A stretch of 61,023 nucleotides of DNA from JOPF136 sp035517515. GTDB taxonomy: Bacteria > Acidobacteriota > Terriglobia > Acidiferrales > UBA7541. The notes below the pieces were generated by a model. It was not told the origin of the DNA. It did no database searches and saw nothing but the letters and a program-made list of their open reading frames with translations. Below are positions 25,983 through 34,484 of this stretch, one piece after another. The position numbers and the translations under genes were made by a program. The stretch is taken from NCBI GenBank assembly GCA_035517515.1, contig DATIYQ010000321.1:1-61023 (forward strand), in the 5' to 3' direction. Position 1 is the stretch's first letter. Every line of letters starts with the position of its first letter.

Positions 25983-27074
25983 ATGCCCGGTGAAGACAAA
26001 AGCCAGCGGGCCACGCCGCGCCGGCGCAACAAGGCGCGCGACCGGGGCCAGGTGGTGGCCAGCCGCGAACTGCCGGGGGCGCTCGCGCTGCTGGCGATTA
26101 CGTGTTTGGTGCACTGGGCCGGCGGCGCAGCCGTGGAGGCCTGGCGCCTGATGTTCGGTCAGTTTCTGCGCCTTGCCGCGCAGGGCGAGTTGAGCGCGCA
26201 CACGCCGTTGCTGCTACGGACGGGGTGGGCGGCCCTGCGGTGGGTGGGCCCGGTGCTTCTGCTCGGCTGGGTGGTGGCGGCGGGAGCGCTCGAGGGGCAG
26301 ACCGGATTCGTATTCGCGCCGGAGGCCCTGGTTCCCAACTTTTCGCGGTTCAATCCGGCCAGCAACCTGGGACGGCTGATTTCGCCGGCGGGCTTGAGCA
26401 TGCTGCTGAAGTCCCTGCTTCCGTTCAGCCTGATTTGCTACCTGGCGGCGGCGATTCTGCTGCGCGAGTGGAACCAGTTGCTCACCGGCTTTTCCCGCGG
26501 CATCGCGCCCACGCTCGAGCACCTGGGAGCGGTGGGATTCGAGCTGTGCTGGAAGTCGGGGGCCATCCTGCTGGCGTGGGCGGGAGTGGATTACGCCCTG
26601 CAGCGGTGGAATTACGAGCGCGGCCTGCGCATGTCCCATCAGGAGGTTCGCGAGGAATTCCGCGACACCGAGGGAAGCCCGGCCATCAAGTCGCGGATCA
26701 AGAGGCGCCGTCGGGAGATGTGGCGGCGCTGGAGCATGAAAGACCTGGCGCGGGCCACGGTGGTGGTCACCAACCCGAACGAGTATGCCGTAGCGCTCGA
26801 ATATGACCCGGTGCGCGCGCCCGCCCCGGTGGTGATCGCCAAGGGGCGCGACCTGCTGGCCCAGCGCATCAAGCTGGAAGCGCGCTGGCGGGGCCTGCCG
26901 CTGGTGGAAAACCCGCCGCTGGCCCGCGCGCTGTACGCCGCGGTGGAGGTGGGCCAGGCGATTCCCGCGAAGCTGTACACCGCCGTGGCGGAGCTGCTGG
27001 CCTACCTGTACCGGACGCAGGCGCGGGTACGGCCGCAGGCCCTGGCCGGCGCCGGGCCGCAGGTCCGGGGTTAG
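25983..27074 (+). CDS. flhB: FlhB, export specificity switch, with variant autocleavage site NPNE
   Basis: 363 residues. Four hydrophobic segments lie at about 30-205. The cytoplasmic domain starts with SHQEVREEFRDTEGSPAIKSRIKRRRREM, typical of FlhB. The autocleavage site, normally Asn-Pro-Thr-His, reads Asn264-Pro265-Asn266-Glu267 (26772-26783). Cleavage occurs between Asn and Pro, and both are kept. The loss of Thr and His is unusual and may change the rate. FlhB gates the switch from rod/hook to filament substrates with FliK. Confidence 0.94.
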   Translation: MPGEDKSQRATPRRRNKARDRGQVVASRELPGALALLAITCLVHWAGGAAVEAWRLMFGQFLRLAAQGELSAHTPLLLRTGWAALRWVGPVLLLGWVVAAGALEGQTGFVFAPEALVPNFSRFNPASNLGRLISPAGLSMLLKSLLPFSLICYLAAAILLREWNQLLTGFSRGIAPTLEHLGAVGFELCWKSGAILLAWAGVDYALQRWNYERGLRMSHQEVREEFRDTEGSPAIKSRIKRRRREMWRRWSMKDLARATVVVTNPNEYAVALEYDPVRAPAPVVIAKGRDLLAQRIKLEARWRGLPLVENPPLARALYAAVEVGQAIPAKLYTAVAELLAYLYRTQARVRPQALAGAGPQVRG

Positions 27075-27082
27075 GGGGGAGA

Positions 27083-29146
27083 ATGGCGCCGGCGGCGAAT
27101 CCCATCCTTGCGCTGGACCGCGTCTCTGACTGGTTCCTGCCAGTGGCCGCGGTGCTGATCATCCTGGTGATGATCGTACCGATTCCGGCGTTCCTGCTGG
27201 ATCTGCTGCTGGCCACGAGCATCACCATCTCGCTTCTGGTGCTGCTCGCCGCGCTGCAGATCCGCCGCCCCGTGGAATTCTCGATTTTTCCGACCCTGCT
27301 GCTGCTGCTCACTCTGTTCCGCTTGTCGCTCAATCTGGCCAGCACGCGCCGGATTCTGCTGCACGGCAGCGAGGGACCGGCGGCCGCGGGCCAGGTGATC
27401 CAATCCTTCGGGCAATTTGTGGTTGGCGGGAATTACGTGGTTGGTTTCGTGGTGTTTCTGGCGCTCATCGCCATCCAGTATCTGGTGATCAATCACGGCG
27501 CGGTGCGCACCGCGGAAGTCTCTGCGCGTTTCACGCTGGACGCCATGCCCGGAAAGCAGATGGCCATTGACGCGGACTTGAATGCCGGACTGATCGACGA
27601 GCACGCCGCCCGGGCGCGGCGCGCGCAGATCAACCGGGAGGCGGAATTCTACGGGGCGATGGACGGGGCGGCGCGCTTCAGCCAGCGCGACGCGCTGGCC
27701 ACCATTCTGATCACGGCCATCAATATTCTGGCCGGTTTTCTGATCGGAGTCTTTCAGCAGGGCGTGCCCCTGGGGGAGGCGCTGAGCACCTACACGATCC
27801 TGACGGTGGGAGACGGCCTGGTCACGCTGATTCCGTCGCTGCTGGTTTCGGTTGCCGGGGGCATCGTGATCACCCGCGCGTCTTCGGAATTGAGCATCGG
27901 CGTGGAATTGCGGCAGCAATTGGTGTCCCAGCGGCGCCCGCTGTGGATCGCCGCAGGAATCATGCTCTCGCTGACGCTGATTCCGGGACTTCCGAAGATC
28001 GCATTTTTCACGCTGGGCGCCGGCGCGGCCTGGCTGGGGTGGCAGATGAAGGAACGCGCGCTGCCGGCAGTTGCCGAGAAGTCGGAGGCGGAGGCCAAAG
28101 CAGGCAAGCAGGAGCAGCTCGAAGCCTTGCTGAAGCTCGATGACATCAGCGTGGAGGTGGGCTACGGGCTGGTGCCCTTTGTGGACCAGAAGCAGGGCGG
28201 GCAATTGCTGCCGCGCATCCGCGCCTTGCGGCGGCACCTGGCCACCGAACTCGGCTTCATCGTTCCCGCCGTGCACATCACCGACAATATGCGGCTGAAG
28301 TCGCGCGAATACCTGATCCGGCTGCACGGAGCGGAGGTGGCGCGGGGGGAAACGTACCAGGACTGGCTGCTGGCGATCAGTTCGGATCCCACCTCGGCCG
28401 CCATCGAGGGCGTGGAAACGCGCGAGCCGGCGTTTGGAGTGCCGGCGCGGTGGATTCCGCCCGACCGGCGGGATCAAGCCATCGCCGCAGGATATGCGGT
28501 GGTGGAACAGACCTCCGCCATGGCCACGCATCTTTCCGAAGTGATTCGCCGCTTCGCGCACGAAATCTTCACGCGCCAGGAAGCCAAACGGCTGCTGGAC
28601 AACCTGGCAGAGTCCCACCCCAAGCTGGTGGACGAGCTGGTTCCCAAGCTGCTCAGCCTGGGGGAAGTGCACAAGGTGCTGCAACAACTGCTGCGCGAGC
28701 AGGTATCCATCCGCAACCTCCCGCTCATTCTGGAAACCCTGCTGGACGTCCCGGCCGCGAATCGCACCCAGGTGACGATGGTGGAAGCGGTGCGCCAGGC
28801 GCTGGGGCGGGTGCTGGTGCAGCGGCTGTTACAGGAAAACGGCAAGCTCGAAGTCCTGGGGATCGATCCGGGAATCGAAGAAGAAATCGCGCGCGCGTTC
28901 GATCCGCAGGCCGCGGCCGGCCGTTCCCTTCCGCAACCCCCCGGCTTCCTGCGCCGGCTGGTGGACGGGCTGCGCAAAGTGGTGGGCGACCGCCTGGACG
29001 TGGCTTCTCCGGTGTTGCTCTGTTCGAGCCCGGCACGATTTTATCTGCGCCGCCTGCTGGAGCCATTTATTCCCCGCGTGGTGGTGCTTTCTCCGGCGGA
29101 GATTCCGCTGATGGTGTCGGTGCATTCGCTCGGCGTGCTGGAGTAA
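27083..29146 (+). CDS. flhA: FlhA, flagellar export gate protein
   Basis: 687 residues. The N-terminal half has about eight membrane helices with the family signature RRPVEFSIFPTLLLLLTLFRLSLNLASTR (about 57-85). The loop with QMAIDADLNAGLIDEHAARARRAQI (about 155-179) is the conserved FHIPEP region. The C-terminal cytoplasmic domain (from about 320) forms the nonameric ring that receives chaperone-substrate complexes. Length is normal. The next gene is fliA; flhF and flhG, which often lie here, are missing. Confidence 0.97.
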   Translation: MAPAANPILALDRVSDWFLPVAAVLIILVMIVPIPAFLLDLLLATSITISLLVLLAALQIRRPVEFSIFPTLLLLLTLFRLSLNLASTRRILLHGSEGPAAAGQVIQSFGQFVVGGNYVVGFVVFLALIAIQYLVINHGAVRTAEVSARFTLDAMPGKQMAIDADLNAGLIDEHAARARRAQINREAEFYGAMDGAARFSQRDALATILITAINILAGFLIGVFQQGVPLGEALSTYTILTVGDGLVTLIPSLLVSVAGGIVITRASSELSIGVELRQQLVSQRRPLWIAAGIMLSLTLIPGLPKIAFFTLGAGAAWLGWQMKERALPAVAEKSEAEAKAGKQEQLEALLKLDDISVEVGYGLVPFVDQKQGGQLLPRIRALRRHLATELGFIVPAVHITDNMRLKSREYLIRLHGAEVARGETYQDWLLAISSDPTSAAIEGVETREPAFGVPARWIPPDRRDQAIAAGYAVVEQTSAMATHLSEVIRRFAHEIFTRQEAKRLLDNLAESHPKLVDELVPKLLSLGEVHKVLQQLLREQVSIRNLPLILETLLDVPAANRTQVTMVEAVRQALGRVLVQRLLQENGKLEVLGIDPGIEEEIARAFDPQAAAGRSLPQPPGFLRRLVDGLRKVVGDRLDVASPVLLCSSPARFYLRRLLEPFIPRVVVLSPAEIPLMVSVHSLGVLE

Positions 29147-29185
29147 GCCAAGGCGGGGGCCAGAAAAGCCGGCCGGACGGAAACG

Positions 29186-29992
29186 ATGACGCAATTCACC
29201 GAAGACGCCCATCTGGCGCAAACGCGCCGGGAGGAGGAGCAGCGCGAAGAGGCCCGGCGGGAGGCCCTGGTGATGGAAAACCTGCGCCAGGTGTATTACT
29301 GCGCGCGGCGCATCCACGACAGCTTGCCTCCGCATGTCTTGCTGGAAGACCTGATCCATGCGGGCATTCTGGGATTGATCGACGCGGTGCGCAAATACGA
29401 TCCCAGCAAAAACGTGGAGCTGAAGCACTACGCCAAGTTTCGAATCCGCGGGGCGATCATCGACAGCCTGCGGGAAAACGACTGGGCACCGCGAGCCCTG
29501 CGGAGAAAGGAGCGCGAGGTGGCCCGGGCGCTGCACGAGTGCGGGGTGGAGCTGGGTCGCGAGCCGCAAGAGTCCGAGATGGCCGGAAGGCTGCAGATCA
29601 GCGTCGAGGAATTCCGGAAACTTCTCGGTGAGTTCCGCGTCCTGCGCTTCGACAGTTTCGACGCGGAGGCCGCGGAGGACCGCGCGGCCGATGAGTACGC
29701 CGGGCCGGGCGCCTCGGCGCGGACACAGGATCCGCTGGGAATGTGCGTTCAGGCCGAACTCCGCCAATTTCTGATCCGGGCGATTGGAGAATTGCCGGAG
29801 CGGGAACGCAGGATTCTGGCGCTCTATCACGTGAACGAAATGACCATGAAAGAAGTAGGCGCGGCGTTTGGGATCACGGAATCCCGCGTGTCGCAAATCC
29901 ATACCATGACCATGATGAGATTGCGCACCCGGATGGAAGAGCTGATGGGCCGCAAGCCCGCGTCCGGGAAAGAAATTGGCGCGGCGGGATGA
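29186..29992 (+). CDS. fliA: FliA, flagellar sigma factor (sigma-28)
   Basis: 268 residues. Region 2 includes HVLLEDLIHAGILGLIDAVRKYDPSKNVELKHYAKFRIRGAIIDSLRENDW, close to FliA/WhiG. Region 3 is at about 110-155. Region 4 ends with LPERERRILALYHVNEMTMKEVGAAFGITESRVSQIHTMTMMRLR, a full helix-turn-helix. FliA directs polymerase to TAAA-N15-GCCGATAA-type promoters, and several near matches occur in this window. Its antagonist FlgM is at 39728. Confidence 0.96.
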   Translation: MTQFTEDAHLAQTRREEEQREEARREALVMENLRQVYYCARRIHDSLPPHVLLEDLIHAGILGLIDAVRKYDPSKNVELKHYAKFRIRGAIIDSLRENDWAPRALRRKEREVARALHECGVELGREPQESEMAGRLQISVEEFRKLLGEFRVLRFDSFDAEAAEDRAADEYAGPGASARTQDPLGMCVQAELRQFLIRAIGELPERERRILALYHVNEMTMKEVGAAFGITESRVSQIHTMTMMRLRTRMEELMGRKPASGKEIGAAG

Positions 29993-30010
29993 GCGCCGCG
30001 AGGAAAACCC

Positions 30011-31000
30011 ATGGAGAAGACGCTCACACAGGCGGAAATTGACCTGCTGTTCCAGGCGGCCCAGGGCGCGCGGCCCTCCAAACCGACTCCGGCGGACAAA
30101 CGGATCGTCACTCGATGCGACTTCCTGCAGTCCGGAAGGCTGAGCAAGGAGCAGGCCCAGGCGGTGACCATGCTCCATGAGGGATTCGCCCCGCGGCTCA
30201 GCAATTCCCTGGGCGCCTATTTGCGCGAAGGGTTCGAGGCCAGGCTGGTTTCCGTCGAGCAACTGAGCTATTCCGATTTTCTGTCGCGCATCTCCGAGAT
30301 GACCTTTTTTTGCACCATTCCGGTGAAACCCATGGACTCGCAGGCCGGAGTGCAAATCGACATGCCGCTGGTGTTTCCGATGATCGATCTGCTGCTGGGG
30401 GGATCGGGCAAGGGCCAGCCGGAGCGCCAGGACCTGACCGAGATCGAGGAACAGATCATGCAGAGCGTGGTGGCGATCATCTGCCGCGAGCTGCGCGAAG
30501 CCTGGAACAGCGTGATGGCGGTGGAATTTTTCGCCGGCACGGCGCTCAAACGATCGCAGATCCGCACGCTGATGGCTTCCGGAGAGAAAGTGCTCACTTT
30601 GAGTTTTGAGATCGTGCTGGGGGAAACGCGCGGCATGCTGAACCTGGTGTTCCCACCCCTGGCGGCGAATCTGCTGCTCCGCAAGCTGGCCCAGATGGGG
30701 GCCACCAGCCGCAGCCGAACTTCGGGGGAAAGCACCGGACGGCTGCGAGCACGCCTGCTGGGCTGCGAATTCCCGGCGGAGCTGCTGCTGGCGCACGTGC
30801 CCGCAACCACGCGCGAGTTGCTGGAGCTCAGTGTGGGACAGGTGCTGCCGTTACGCGTCGCCGTGCAGGTGCCGCCGATGCTTTCGGTGGGCGGCCAGGC
30901 GTTGTTTGACGCTGCCCCGGTAAGTTGCGGGAACGCGCGTGGCGCCCTGATCCGCCAGCGGCTCACGGAGCCGCCGGAAGAAGAGCAGGAGGGTTCATGA
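30011..31000 (+). CDS. fliM: FliM, flagellar switch protein
   Basis: 329 residues. The N-terminal LTQAEIDLLFQAA corresponds to the CheY-binding peptide (consensus LSQxEIDALL). The middle CheC-like domain contains LLGGSGKGQPERQDLTEIEEQIM. The SpoA domain occupies about 245-320. CheY binding to FliM changes rotor direction; the CheY-like protein at 33893 is a candidate partner. fliN (30997) starts within its stop codon. Confidence 0.95.
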   Translation: MEKTLTQAEIDLLFQAAQGARPSKPTPADKRIVTRCDFLQSGRLSKEQAQAVTMLHEGFAPRLSNSLGAYLREGFEARLVSVEQLSYSDFLSRISEMTFFCTIPVKPMDSQAGVQIDMPLVFPMIDLLLGGSGKGQPERQDLTEIEEQIMQSVVAIICRELREAWNSVMAVEFFAGTALKRSQIRTLMASGEKVLTLSFEIVLGETRGMLNLVFPPLAANLLLRKLAQMGATSRSRTSGESTGRLRARLLGCEFPAELLLAHVPATTRELLELSVGQVLPLRVAVQVPPMLSVGGQALFDAAPVSCGNARGALIRQRLTEPPEEEQEGS

Positions 31001-31881
31001 CCGAAACGTCCCCGGCCCCGCCCGGCGCCGGCGCGTTGGACTCGCTTCGCCCATTCCTGGAGGTCTGCGGACGCAGCCTGGCGAAACTGCTGAAATTGTC
31101 CGGCCCGCCGCCCGGCGCGCTGACCGCATTTCCGCCGGAAGCGCCCACGCCCGGCGGGGAAGGCGGGGAGGAAGGGCTTGCGTTGCGCTTCGCAGCCTCG
31201 GGAGCGCTACGCGGCGGATTTACATTTCTTGTGTCGCGCGCTTGCGCGGCGCGCATCGCGCAATTCCTGCGGGGGGAAGCGGCAGGCGGCTCCGCGGCAG
31301 GCGGCGCAGAGCCTGGCGACGCCTGCGGCGAATTCTTCCGCCAGGTAGCCGGCCTGGCGGCCACGGACTCGGCCGAGTTGGCGGGCGGCACCGTGGAATA
31401 CCACCACCAAGTGGATGAGACCTCAGCCGCCGCCGCTGCCTGGATCACCGGGTGGCGGATTGCGGGAACCGGCGAAGAGCCGCTCGAAATCCGTTTGGCT
31501 TTGGACGGGGAGTTGGTGGAGAGCCTGCGAGAAAAGGCGGAGGGTGGAATCGCGGCGCCGGAGGCAGCGGCACCGGCGCCCGCGGCGCCCGGCGCCCCGA
31601 CGGCTCCGGCGGTGACTGAGGCCAACCTGGGAATTCTGCTCGATGTGGTGCTGGACGCCAGCCTGCGCTTCGGCCAGAAACAACTGTTGCTCAAAGAGGT
31701 TCTGGAATTGCGTCCGGGATCGATCGTGGAGCTGGATCGGCAGGTGCAGGATCCCGCAGAACTGCTGGTGGCCGGACGGGTGATCGCACGAGGCGAAGTG
31801 GTGGTGGTAGACGGGAATTACGGGTTGCGGATCACCGAGGTGGCCCAGCCGCGCGACCGGCTGGAATCTCTGGATGCCTGA
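30997..31881 (+). CDS. fliN: FliN, switch protein with long N-terminal domain
   Basis: 294 residues from an ATG overlapping the fliM stop. Residues about 15-185 form an Ala/Gly-rich domain with weak likeness to CheC/CheX folds, as in FliY-type proteins, but without clear phosphatase residues. The C-terminal SpoA domain (about 212-285) reads LLDVVLDASLRFGQKQLLLKEVLELRPGSIVELD and IARGEVVVVDGNYGLRITEV, a good FliN. Coupling to fliM argues that this is the main C-ring FliN. It overlaps the next gene by eight bases. Confidence 0.9.
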   Translation: MTETSPAPPGAGALDSLRPFLEVCGRSLAKLLKLSGPPPGALTAFPPEAPTPGGEGGEEGLALRFAASGALRGGFTFLVSRACAARIAQFLRGEAAGGSAAGGAEPGDACGEFFRQVAGLAATDSAELAGGTVEYHHQVDETSAAAAAWITGWRIAGTGEEPLEIRLALDGELVESLREKAEGGIAAPEAAAPAPAAPGAPTAPAVTEANLGILLDVVLDASLRFGQKQLLLKEVLELRPGSIVELDRQVQDPAELLVAGRVIARGEVVVVDGNYGLRITEVAQPRDRLESLDA

Positions 31882-32734
31882 AGGGGCGGGGACGGAGAGC
31901 AGGCGGCCGCCCATCCGCATCCCGCGGCGAGGACCGAGCGTGGAGTGTACCAATCCCAAGTGCGACCACCGCCGCACGCTGCTGCAGCGGTGGAAACACG
32001 GAACCGAGGGCGTGTTCGTTCAGGGGCAGTGGTATTGCTGCGCGGAATGCTCGGAACCGGCCATCGAGGGACTGGTGGAGGAACTGATTCACGTCCCGGA
32101 AGGAACCCAGCAACGCACCTATCGCGTTCCGCTGGGCCTTTTGCTGCTGGGCCGCGGGGTGATCACCGAGGAGCAATTGAAAGAAGCACTGCGCGTGCAG
32201 CGCGAGGGAAACGGTGAGCGCGTGGGCCAGTGCCTGTTGCGGCAGGGGGCCATCACCCACCAGGACGTGGCGCAGGCCCTGGGCATGCAGTGGGGCTGTC
32301 CGGTATTTCCCATCGAGCGCGATCCCAGCTACCTGGAATGCGCGGCGCGGCTGCCGATCAGCCTGCTGGAGGCGCGGCGCATGCTCCCGGTGCATTATCT
32401 TTCCAGCAGCCGGCTGCTGTACGTGGCCTTTTCCGATTCCCTGGACCGCACATCGCTGTACGCGGTGGAGCGCCTGCTCGGGGAGCGCACCGTGGCCTGC
32501 GTGGTTTCGGAATCCGCGATGCGCGAAGCGTTTGAGGAGCTGCGGGAAATCCAGCGGCCCACGGAAATCGTTTTTGAATTGCGGACGGCCCGGGCGATCG
32601 CCGGGAAAATCCTGGAGCATTGGAGGAAAGCAAGGGCGCAGGAAATGAAATTCGCCCGGCCAGCGGGGCATTTGTGGGTGCGGCTGCTGGCCGCGGCGGA
32701 AACCTGGGATCTGCTCTTCCGGCTGCAGAATTGA
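31874..32734 (+). CDS. Zinc-ribbon/MshEN-domain protein, possible c-di-GMP receptor
   Basis: 286 residues, coupled to fliN by an eight-base overlap. An N-terminal Cys-x4-Cys (25, 30) and Cys-x2-Cys (56, 59) suggest a zinc-binding knuckle. Two 24-residue copies of the MshEN pattern follow at 86-109 (PLGLLLLGRGVITEEQLKEA...) and 116-139 (RVGQCLLRQGAITHQDVAQA...), then the rest of a GspE/PilB N-terminal domain to about 225. The ATPase domain that normally follows is absent. MshEN repeats bind c-di-GMP in MshE. Here the first repeat has Pro where Arg is usual, so binding is a prediction. Location with fliM and fliN suggests motor or export control. Confidence 0.75.
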   Translation: MPEGAGTESRRPPIRIPRRGPSVECTNPKCDHRRTLLQRWKHGTEGVFVQGQWYCCAECSEPAIEGLVEELIHVPEGTQQRTYRVPLGLLLLGRGVITEEQLKEALRVQREGNGERVGQCLLRQGAITHQDVAQALGMQWGCPVFPIERDPSYLECAARLPISLLEARRMLPVHYLSSSRLLYVAFSDSLDRTSLYAVERLLGERTVACVVSESAMREAFEELREIQRPTEIVFELRTARAIAGKILEHWRKARAQEMKFARPAGHLWVRLLAAAETWDLLFRLQN

Positions 32735-32742
32735 GGGCCGGC

Positions 32743-32760
32743 CGGCTGCAACAGCAGCCG
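32743..32760 (+). terminator. Hairpin after the fliM-fliN-MshEN operon
   Basis: CGGCTGC and GCAGCCG form a perfect seven-base-pair stem with an AACA loop, nine bases after the stop. No U-run follows. It separates this unit from the sigma-28 promoter at 32850. Confidence 0.45.
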
Positions 32761-32849
32761 CGCGGGTCGCGGCGGAGCCGCGCCGCGCCAGCGGAGTGGT
32801 GTCTCTCCCCCTCTTGCATGATTTCTCGCACACACTGAAGCCCCCGGCT

Positions 32850-32876
32850 TAAAGCCCGGTTTCTTCGTGCCGATGG
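32850..32876 (+). promoter_or_regulatory. Sigma-28 promoter of the HDOD-like/CheY-like pair
   Basis: TAAA (32850-32853), 15 bases, GCCGATGG (32869-32876). Six of eight -10 bases and all four -35 bases match the FliA consensus. The TAAA sits within a palindromic GGCTTAAAGCC core. The predicted start near 32883 is 35 bases ahead of the ATG at 32918. Confidence 0.7.
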
Positions 32877-32917
32877 GAAGGTTGCACTGGGGCCGTGCCC
32901 GGCCCGCGGGGGAACCG

Positions 32918-33892
32918 ATGCCGTCGCAAACCAGATCCCAAGCGTGGGGAGCAGCGTATCGGCCGAGCGCGCTCCCTGGAGCTCTGCCCGCGTCGCAAAC
33001 TGCGAGGCCATCCGGCCAGGAAGTGGCGCGATTCGTGGAACTGGTGCTGGAAGTGGACTCGTTGCTGGATACGCACGCGGTGGACTTGAAGCGAATCGCG
33101 GGGACGGTGCGGAGAGATTCCAGGCTGACGCAGGGCATCATTGCGTTCAGCGCGCTCCTGGCGGACCCGCCCCGGCTGGCCGCCGGGTCGCTGGAAGAGG
33201 TGGCCGTGCTGCTCGGCAGCGAACGGTTCCGGCTGGCGCTGGTCTCCTCCGCGCTACTGGACGAACGCGGGCGGCTATTTTCGGCGCCGCTCCGGGGGAC
33301 GGTGGTGAAACACAGCTTGATGAGCGCCTTCGCGTGCGGACAATTGGCCCACTGGAGCGCATTCCACGATCCCGAATTCGCCTATCTCGCCGGCTTGCTG
33401 CACTGTGTGGCGCCGGGCGGAGCTTCCCCGCCGAGCGGGGAGACGCGGCCGGGATTTCTGTCCAGCCGCCCGCACTCACCGCGCATGAATCGAGGGTTCA
33501 CGCTCCCGGCGTGCAACGCGGACGAAGCAGTCCGCCAGGCGCCGGGGGGCCGGGCTCTCGCGTCCCTTTTTGAGGAGCAACACAAGCGCCGGGGTGCGCA
33601 AGGGACATTGCTGCTGGAGCATCTGCTGGCCGCGGCCTGCGCGGTGAGCCGGGCGCGGATCTCGATTGAAGCTTCCGCGGTGCCGATTTCCGATTCCGTG
33701 ATGCAGGACGTGACCGGAGACGCCCTGGCCGCCTTCTTCCCCAAGATGGAAGGGCGAGAGCGGTCGCGGCTTTCCCTGGAACTGCACGTTGCGCTCGAGC
33801 CGCTGGCGGCCTACTTCGATTCATCGGACCCGCGGCCGGAACATCCGCAGTTCTGCTGCTCGGTCCAGGCGGCGCGGGAAGGGGAAGACTGA
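32918..33892 (+). CDS. Degenerate HDOD-like protein paired with a CheY-like receiver
   Basis: 324 residues from the ATG at 32918. An upstream GTG at 32867 is rejected because it lies inside the sigma-28 -10 region. The pattern of residues about 33-180 (VDSLLDTHAVDLKRIAGTVRRDSRLTQGIIAFSALL, then FAYLAGLLHCVA) follows HDOD proteins, but the HD pair in the usual LLHDIG is replaced by LLHCVA. The rest is helical with no recognisable domain. Its stop abuts the CheY gene, so the two are coexpressed. A role as receiver target or output adaptor in late flagellar control is inference. Confidence 0.75.
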   Translation: MPSQTRSQAWGAAYRPSALPGALPASQTARPSGQEVARFVELVLEVDSLLDTHAVDLKRIAGTVRRDSRLTQGIIAFSALLADPPRLAAGSLEEVAVLLGSERFRLALVSSALLDERGRLFSAPLRGTVVKHSLMSAFACGQLAHWSAFHDPEFAYLAGLLHCVAPGGASPPSGETRPGFLSSRPHSPRMNRGFTLPACNADEAVRQAPGGRALASLFEEQHKRRGAQGTLLLEHLLAAACAVSRARISIEASAVPISDSVMQDVTGDALAAFFPKMEGRERSRLSLELHVALEPLAAYFDSSDPRPEHPQFCCSVQAAREGED

Positions 33893-34279
33893 ATGAGAGG
33901 CATCCGCGTGATGATCGTGGATGATTATGAAGGCATGCGCCGATTGATCGGGCAGTGCCTGCGGGCTGCCGGATTGGATCTGGTTGAGGTGCTGGAAGCG
34001 GAGAACGGCCGCGACGCCCTGGTGGCCCTGCGCGAGACTCCGGTGGATCTAATCCTGTGCGACATCAACATGCCGCAGATGGACGGGCTGGACCTGCTGC
34101 GGGCCCTGCGGGAGCGTCCGGCCACCCGAAATACGCCGGTGGTGATGATCACCGGTGATGGTGGAGAATCGCGGGTGACGGCCGCGCTGAGGGCGGGCGC
34201 AGGGGGCTATCTGCGCAAGCCGTTTTCTCCCGAGCAGGTGAAGGAGCGCGTGCTCCCTCTGCTGGGGAACATGGTCTAA
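33893..34279 (+). CDS. CheY-like single-domain response regulator
   Basis: 128 residues with a complete receiver: Asp10/Asp11, phospho-acceptor Asp57 in LILCDINMPQMDG, Thr87 and Lys109 (LRKPF). There is no output domain. It starts directly after the HDOD-like stop and shares its sigma-28 promoter. The obvious target is FliM at 30011, whose CheY-binding peptide is intact. It could instead receive phosphate from the hybrid kinase system. No cheA or cheZ is in the window. Confidence 0.9.
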   Translation: MRGIRVMIVDDYEGMRRLIGQCLRAAGLDLVEVLEAENGRDALVALRETPVDLILCDINMPQMDGLDLLRALRERPATRNTPVVMITGDGGESRVTAALRAGAGGYLRKPFSPEQVKERVLPLLGNMV

Positions 34280-34444
34280 GACCGGGTAAAGTTCAACGCT
34301 GCGGTCCTGGCTAGGCAATTCCTTCCCGCGCGTGCCGGGCAAAAAAGTCCCGCGCCGGGGGCTGGACGAACGCGCGCCCCAGCCGGCGAGGCGTATCTTC
34401 TTATCCTTCCGCCTGGTGACTTCCCTTCGGCCCGCCGGATGAAT

Positions 34445-34460
34445 TGGCCCATGTCGTGCT
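34445..34460 (+). promoter_or_regulatory. Sigma-54 promoter of the flgF operon
   Basis: TGGCCCA-TGTC-GTGCT, with GG (34446-34447) and GC (34458-34459) ten bases apart. It shares TGGC-N7-GTGC with the sites at 9795 and 53724. Transcription would start near 34471, very close to the ribosome site AAGGGG at 34471, giving a short leader to flgF at 34485. Confidence 0.5.
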
Positions 34461-34484
34461 CCGTCTGCCGAAGGGGATGGAGAC

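Noticed and set aside
28829..30796. Long minus-strand frame over flhA, fliA and fliM
   Set aside because: Antisense to three clear flagellar genes and crosses their boundaries.
32867..32917. Upstream GTG start for the HDOD-like gene
   Set aside because: It lies within the sigma-28 -10 region, so it would not be transcribed from that promoter; the ATG at 32918 has a ribosome site.
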